A DNA stretch of 7,797 bases from assembly GCA_031257415.1 (NCBI GenBank), contig JAIROR010000035.1, positions 1 through 7,797 of the forward strand, in the 5' to 3' direction. The DNA comes from Holosporales bacterium (GTDB lineage: Bacteria > Pseudomonadota > Alphaproteobacteria > RUG11792). The number at the start of each line of letters is the position of its first letter. Within the stretch, counting starts at the first letter, position 1. Below the pieces are notes generated by a model. That model had not been told where the DNA came from. It did no database searches and saw nothing but the letters and a program-made list of their open reading frames with translations. Made by a program: the position numbers and the translations under genes. Shown piece by piece: positions 5,300-7,797 of this stretch.

Positions 5300-5329
5300 T
5301 AGACGAATTATATACTTGCATGTTATGAT
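5300..5329 (+). promoter_or_regulatory. Extended -10 promoter for lepA
   Basis: TATGAT (5324-5329) matches the -10 consensus at five of six positions and is preceded by TGT, giving the TGn extended -10. TAGACG (5300-5305) is a weak -35 at 18 bases. The predicted start near 5336 leaves a leader of about 66 bases. Between 5220 and 5299 I see nothing recognisable. Confidence 0.5.
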
Positions 5330-5401
5330 TAAAAATATGGTGGGTTTTGATCCTTATCTGGGCAAGGGCCAAGCTTAAAATGGAGATGTTGAAACTGCAT
5401 A

Positions 5402-7201
5402 ATGAAAAACATACGTAACTTTTCGATTATTGCTCATATAGACCACGGAAAATCTACATTGGCCGATAGGTTAATAGAACACTGCGGAGCCCTCGACCAG
5501 AGAGAAATGAAAGATCAAGTTCTCGACTCTATGGACATCGAGAGAGAACGTGGAATAACGATCAAAGCGCAGACCGTCAGGCTGGAGTATGCGAGCGATG
5601 ACGGAAACATGTATTACCTCAACCTTCTTGACACTCCAGGACACGTCGATTTTGCATACGAGGTGAGTAGGTCACTATCGGCATGCGAAGGATCCTTGCT
5701 CGTCGTAGATTCGAGCCAGGGGGTTGAGGCGCAGACATTGGCAAATGTCTACCAAGCAATTGATTGCGATCATGAAATAGTTGTTGTATTAAACAAAATA
5801 GATTTGCCGGCAGCCAATATAGAGTCAACAAAAGAACAAATAGAAGATGTTATAGGAATCGATGCAAGCAATTCTCTTCTTGTATCCGCTAAGAGTGGTC
5901 TTGGAATACATGATGTCTTGGAAGCAATTGTGCACAGGCTCCCTCCTCCAAGACAAATGAACAACGGCGATAAGCTGTGTGCTCTTCTTGTTGATAGTTG
6001 GTATGACCAGTATTTGGGGGTAATTATTTTGGTTCGTATCTTTAGTGGCGAGCTAAACAAAGGAATGAAAATAAAGATGATGGCAACTGGCGGAAATTAT
6101 AGTGTTGATAACGTTGGATATTTCTTGCCAAAAAAGACAATGATAGAGTCGCTCAAAGAGGGAGAGATAGGATTCATAACTGCTAGCATCAAGGATATTT
6201 CTGATTGCATGGTTGGGGATACGATAACCGATGAAAAGAATCCGTGCGAAGCTCCGTTGAAGGGATTCAAGCCATCAGTACCTGTTGTTTTCTGCGGCAT
6301 CTTTCCTGTCGACAGCTCTGAATTTGACAAACTCAAAGAAAGCATTCTGAAGCTTCATCTGAATGATTCTAGTTTCAGTTTCGAAACAGAAACTTCTGCG
6401 GCTCTCGGGTTCGGTTTCAGGTGTGGATTTTTAGGACTTCTTCATCTTGAAATCATCCAAGAGAGATTGGAAAGAGAATTTAACATAGATATAATAACAA
6501 CGGCTCCTAGCGTCATATACAGAATATACACCACGAAAAGCGAAATTATAGAACTCCACAATCCCGCAGAAATGCCAGATGTTGTAAAAATAGAACGCAT
6601 AGAAGAACCGTGGATCAGAGCCACGATAATTGTTCCAGACACATACCTCGGCAATGTCCTGGCTTTGTGCGAAGACAAAAGAGGCGAGCAGGTGGATTTG
6701 CACTTTATCGGAAGCAGAGCCGTCGTGCAATACAATCTTCCTCTAAATGAAATCGTTTTCGATTTCTATGATAGATTGAAATCTGCAACTAAAGGATATG
6801 CCAGCTTCGACTACCACACAACTGGCTATCGTGAAGGAGACCTCGTTAAAGTCACCATTCTCGTTAACTCAGAACCTGTTGATGCGCTGTCGATGATCCT
6901 TCATAGAACAAAGGCAGAAAAAAGAGGGAGAGCTCTTTGCGTGAAGTTAAAAGATTTAATACCAAAACAACTATTCAGAATAGCAATACAAGCGGCTATA
7001 GGCGGCAAGATAATAGCTCGCGAAACAATATCGGCATATAGAAAAGATGTTTTAGCAAAATGCTATGGTGGTGATATAAGCAGAAAAAGGAAACTCCTGG
7101 ATAAACAGAAAGAAGGCAAAAAAAGGATGCGTAGCTTCGGAGATGTAGAAATTCCTCAAAAAGCTTTTATTGCGGCTCTTAAAATTTCTGACGGAGATTA
7201 G
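5402..7201 (+). CDS. lepA: Elongation factor 4 (LepA), ribosomal back-translocase GTPase
   Basis: EF4 is a translational GTPase that binds stalled or mispositioned ribosomes, promotes reverse translocation and affects 30S assembly. The 599-residue length equals that of E. coli LepA. The start [20 protein letters not shown] is the family's standard N-terminus and fixes the start codon, even though the ribosome site (GGAG at 5382-5385) is 16 bases away. All G motifs are intact: P-loop AHIDHGKST (11-19), GIT with T53, DTPGH (77-81, catalytic H81), NKID (131-134) and SAK (162-164). Domain II, the EF-G-like III and V domains, and the LepA-specific basic C-terminal domain ([15 protein letters not shown], near 563-577) follow. 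The sequence reads as alphaproteobacterial. It heads a two-gene operon with the ferredoxin 5 bases downstream. Confidence 0.97.
   Translation: MKNIRNFSIIAHIDHGKSTLADRLIEHCGALDQREMKDQVLDSMDIERERGITIKAQTVRLEYASDDGNMYYLNLLDTPGHVDFAYEVSRSLSACEGSLLVVDSSQGVEAQTLANVYQAIDCDHEIVVVLNKIDLPAANIESTKEQIEDVIGIDASNSLLVSAKSGLGIHDVLEAIVHRLPPPRQMNNGDKLCALLVDSWYDQYLGVIILVRIFSGELNKGMKIKMMATGGNYSVDNVGYFLPKKTMIESLKEGEIGFITASIKDISDCMVGDTITDEKNPCEAPLKGFKPSVPVVFCGIFPVDSSEFDKLKESILKLHLNDSSFSFETETSAALGFGFRCGFLGLLHLEIIQERLEREFNIDIITTAPSVIYRIYTTKSEIIELHNPAEMPDVVKIERIEEPWIRATIIVPDTYLGNVLALCEDKRGEQVDLHFIGSRAVVQYNLPLNEIVFDFYDRLKSATKGYASFDYHTTGYREGDLVKVTILVNSEPVDALSMILHRTKAEKRGRALCVKLKDLIPKQLFRIAIQAAIGGKIIARETISAYRKDVLAKCYGGDISRKRKLLDKQKEGKKRMRSFGDVEIPQKAFIAALKISDGD
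7193..7196 (+). promoter_or_regulatory. Ribosome binding site of the ferredoxin gene, inside the end of lepA
   Basis: GGAG lies 10 bases before the ATG at 7207 and overlaps the last lepA codons. This supports ATG 7207 as the start and suggests translational coupling to lepA. Confidence 0.65.
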
Positions 7202-7206
7202 AAATC

Positions 7207-7467
7207 ATGATAAGGTCTATATTGCTCGGAGTAAAAACTGCTTTTAAAAAGCCAATTACCATTAAAAAGCTCAAAAAAACTGGCAGGTGCATCAACATAG
7301 ACAGACAAAAATGCGTATGCTGCGCAATGTGCGTTAGCGTCTGCCCATGCAAAGCGATGACGATATCAAACAGCGGCAGGGTAAGTCATGACAAGAACAA
7401 ATGTTCCTTTTGCGGAATGTGCGTCAGAGCCTGCCCTAAAGAAGCATGTACCTTCGAAGAAGAGTGA
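7207..7467 (+). CDS. Small 2[4Fe-4S] ferredoxin-type iron-sulfur protein
   Basis: The 86-residue product has two complete cluster motifs: C36-x2-C39-x2-C42-x3-C46-P and C66-x2-C69-x2-C72-x3-C76-P. In this fold the last Cys of each motif ligates the other cluster. Extra cysteines at 28, 38, 48 and 81 lie outside the canonical set. The first 25 residues (ILLGVKTAFKKPITIKKLKK) form a basic, partly hydrophobic lead-in like that of NuoI and the EchF/HyfH iron-sulfur subunits of membrane hydrogenases, which dock to a membrane complex. This protein is shorter, so a stand-alone electron carrier is equally possible. It lies 5 bases after lepA with its ribosome site inside lepA, so the two are surely cotranscribed, but no metabolic partner is visible in the window. 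Confidence 0.85.
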   Translation: MIRSILLGVKTAFKKPITIKKLKKTGRCINIDRQKCVCCAMCVSVCPCKAMTISNSGRVSHDKNKCSFCGMCVRACPKEACTFEEE

Positions 7468-7641
7468 CGTTATGGATTTATCTTTTTCTCAATAATCATC
7501 ACAGACTGTTCATTTCAAAATTACCAACTTGTAGTGCTGGTGAAAGTTTGTTAAGCGGACTAACCCCAAAATCTTTTTTGCAAAATATGAAAAAAAATGT
7601 GATGGGACATAAAAAAATAGTTGCACAACGAAAAAAAATAT

Positions 7642-7685
7642 GATAACCTATAAAAAGGTGAGCGGAGTTGGTTATCCCGCTTGCT
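7642..7685 (+). repeat. Overlapping inverted repeats downstream of the ferredoxin gene
   Basis: GATAACC (7642-7648) is the exact complement of GGTTATC (7670-7676). GGTGAGCGG (7657-7665) can instead pair with CCGCTTGCT (7677-7685), using three G-T wobbles. The two arrangements are interleaved, so only one can form. TAACCTATAAAA occurs at 7644-7655 and again at 7733-7744. The 170 bases before this (7468-7640) are AT-rich with no gene or signal I recognise. Confidence 0.45.
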
Positions 7686-7688
7686 GGT

Positions 7689-7730
7689 GGTTCTTGCGTG
7701 TGTCGATCCTCGCAAGGGTTTTTAGTTTTT
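7689..7730 (+). terminator. Probable rho-independent terminator of the lepA-ferredoxin operon
   Basis: CTTGCG (7693-7698) pairs with CGCAAG (7711-7716) around a 12-base loop, extendable by two T-G wobbles, and is followed by GGTTTTTAGTTTTT. GGTTCTTGC (7689-7697) also has an exact complement GCAAGAACC farther on (7750-7758), so the left arm has two possible partners. It lies about 225 bases after the ferredoxin stop, which is far for a simple operon terminator. Confidence 0.5.
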
Positions 7731-7797
7731 GGTAACCTATAAAAGAACAGCAAGAACCTGGGTGACGAGCGATTCAGGAACAGGAAGATTGCAGTCG

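Noticed and set aside
5619..6735. Several minus-strand frames of 70-99 aa inside lepA.
   Set aside because: Shadows of the strongly conserved lepA coding frame.
7446..7643. 65-aa plus-strand frame overlapping the ferredoxin end.
   Set aside because: No ribosome site, lysine-rich low-information tail, overlaps a clear gene in another frame.
7657..7716. A tRNA-like stretch (D-loop-like AGTTGGTTA and a TCGATCC segment).
   Set aside because: No acceptor stem, anticodon stem or correct T-loop can be drawn.
7769..7797. Resemblance of TTCAGGAACAGGAAG...GCAG to the conserved tip of SRP (4.5S) RNA.
   Set aside because: The stem closing the GGAA loop does not pair as required and the molecule would run off the window edge.

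Overview
The window looks like a piece of an AT-rich, host-associated alphaproteobacterial genome. The taxonomic cue is the LepA protein. Its C-terminal half (for example [20 protein letters not shown], then [12 protein letters not shown]) reads like alphaproteobacterial EF4 as I know it, without a database search. A huge bacterial gene with a eukaryotic-type ubiquitin protease (USP) domain points to a bacterium living in or on a eukaryotic cell. A Holosporales/Rickettsiales-like symbiont of a protist is my best guess, but the window cannot prove it. The small 2[4Fe-4S] ferredoxin downstream of lepA hints at low-oxygen metabolism, weakly.

Layout. Positions 1-98 are the last 31 codons of an IS5-family-like transposase, followed at about 104-119 by a sequence resembling that family's right end. 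Directly behind it, 99-275 is an open reading frame without a start, probably the tail of a gene cut by the insertion. It ends at a bidirectional terminator (285-321). Then come a C10-A7 homopolymer, a palindrome and a good sigma70-type promoter (539-567). These lead into one giant gene (about 614-4399, 1261 aa) with, in order: a signal-peptide-like N-terminus, a Ser/Asp tract of about 118 residues, a helical segment, several families of in-frame tandem repeats (including Asn-Pro-Phe and Tyr-x-x-Phe motifs), an acidic repeat, a second helical segment, a complete-looking USP deubiquitinase domain and a lysine/arginine-rich tail.

The 1 kb between 4400 and 5401 has no convincing gene but is rich in structure. 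It holds two copies of a ~105-bp repeat carrying facing G and C runs, a 16-bp tandem repeat, and three abutting inverted-repeat domains (4856-4962, 4963-5056, 5057-5219). These could be a structured RNA or palindromic repeat elements. A promoter with an extended -10 (5300-5329) then serves lepA (5402-7201), which is tightly coupled to a ferredoxin gene (7207-7467). The last 330 bases hold competing inverted repeats and a terminator-like hairpin.

Working together: lepA is translation housekeeping and the ferredoxin is an electron-transfer protein made from the same message. The USP protein is the accessory element, most simply read as a secreted effector that removes ubiquitin from host proteins. 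Its flanks of insertion-sequence remnants and repeats fit an accessory, rearranging locus placed next to a conserved operon.
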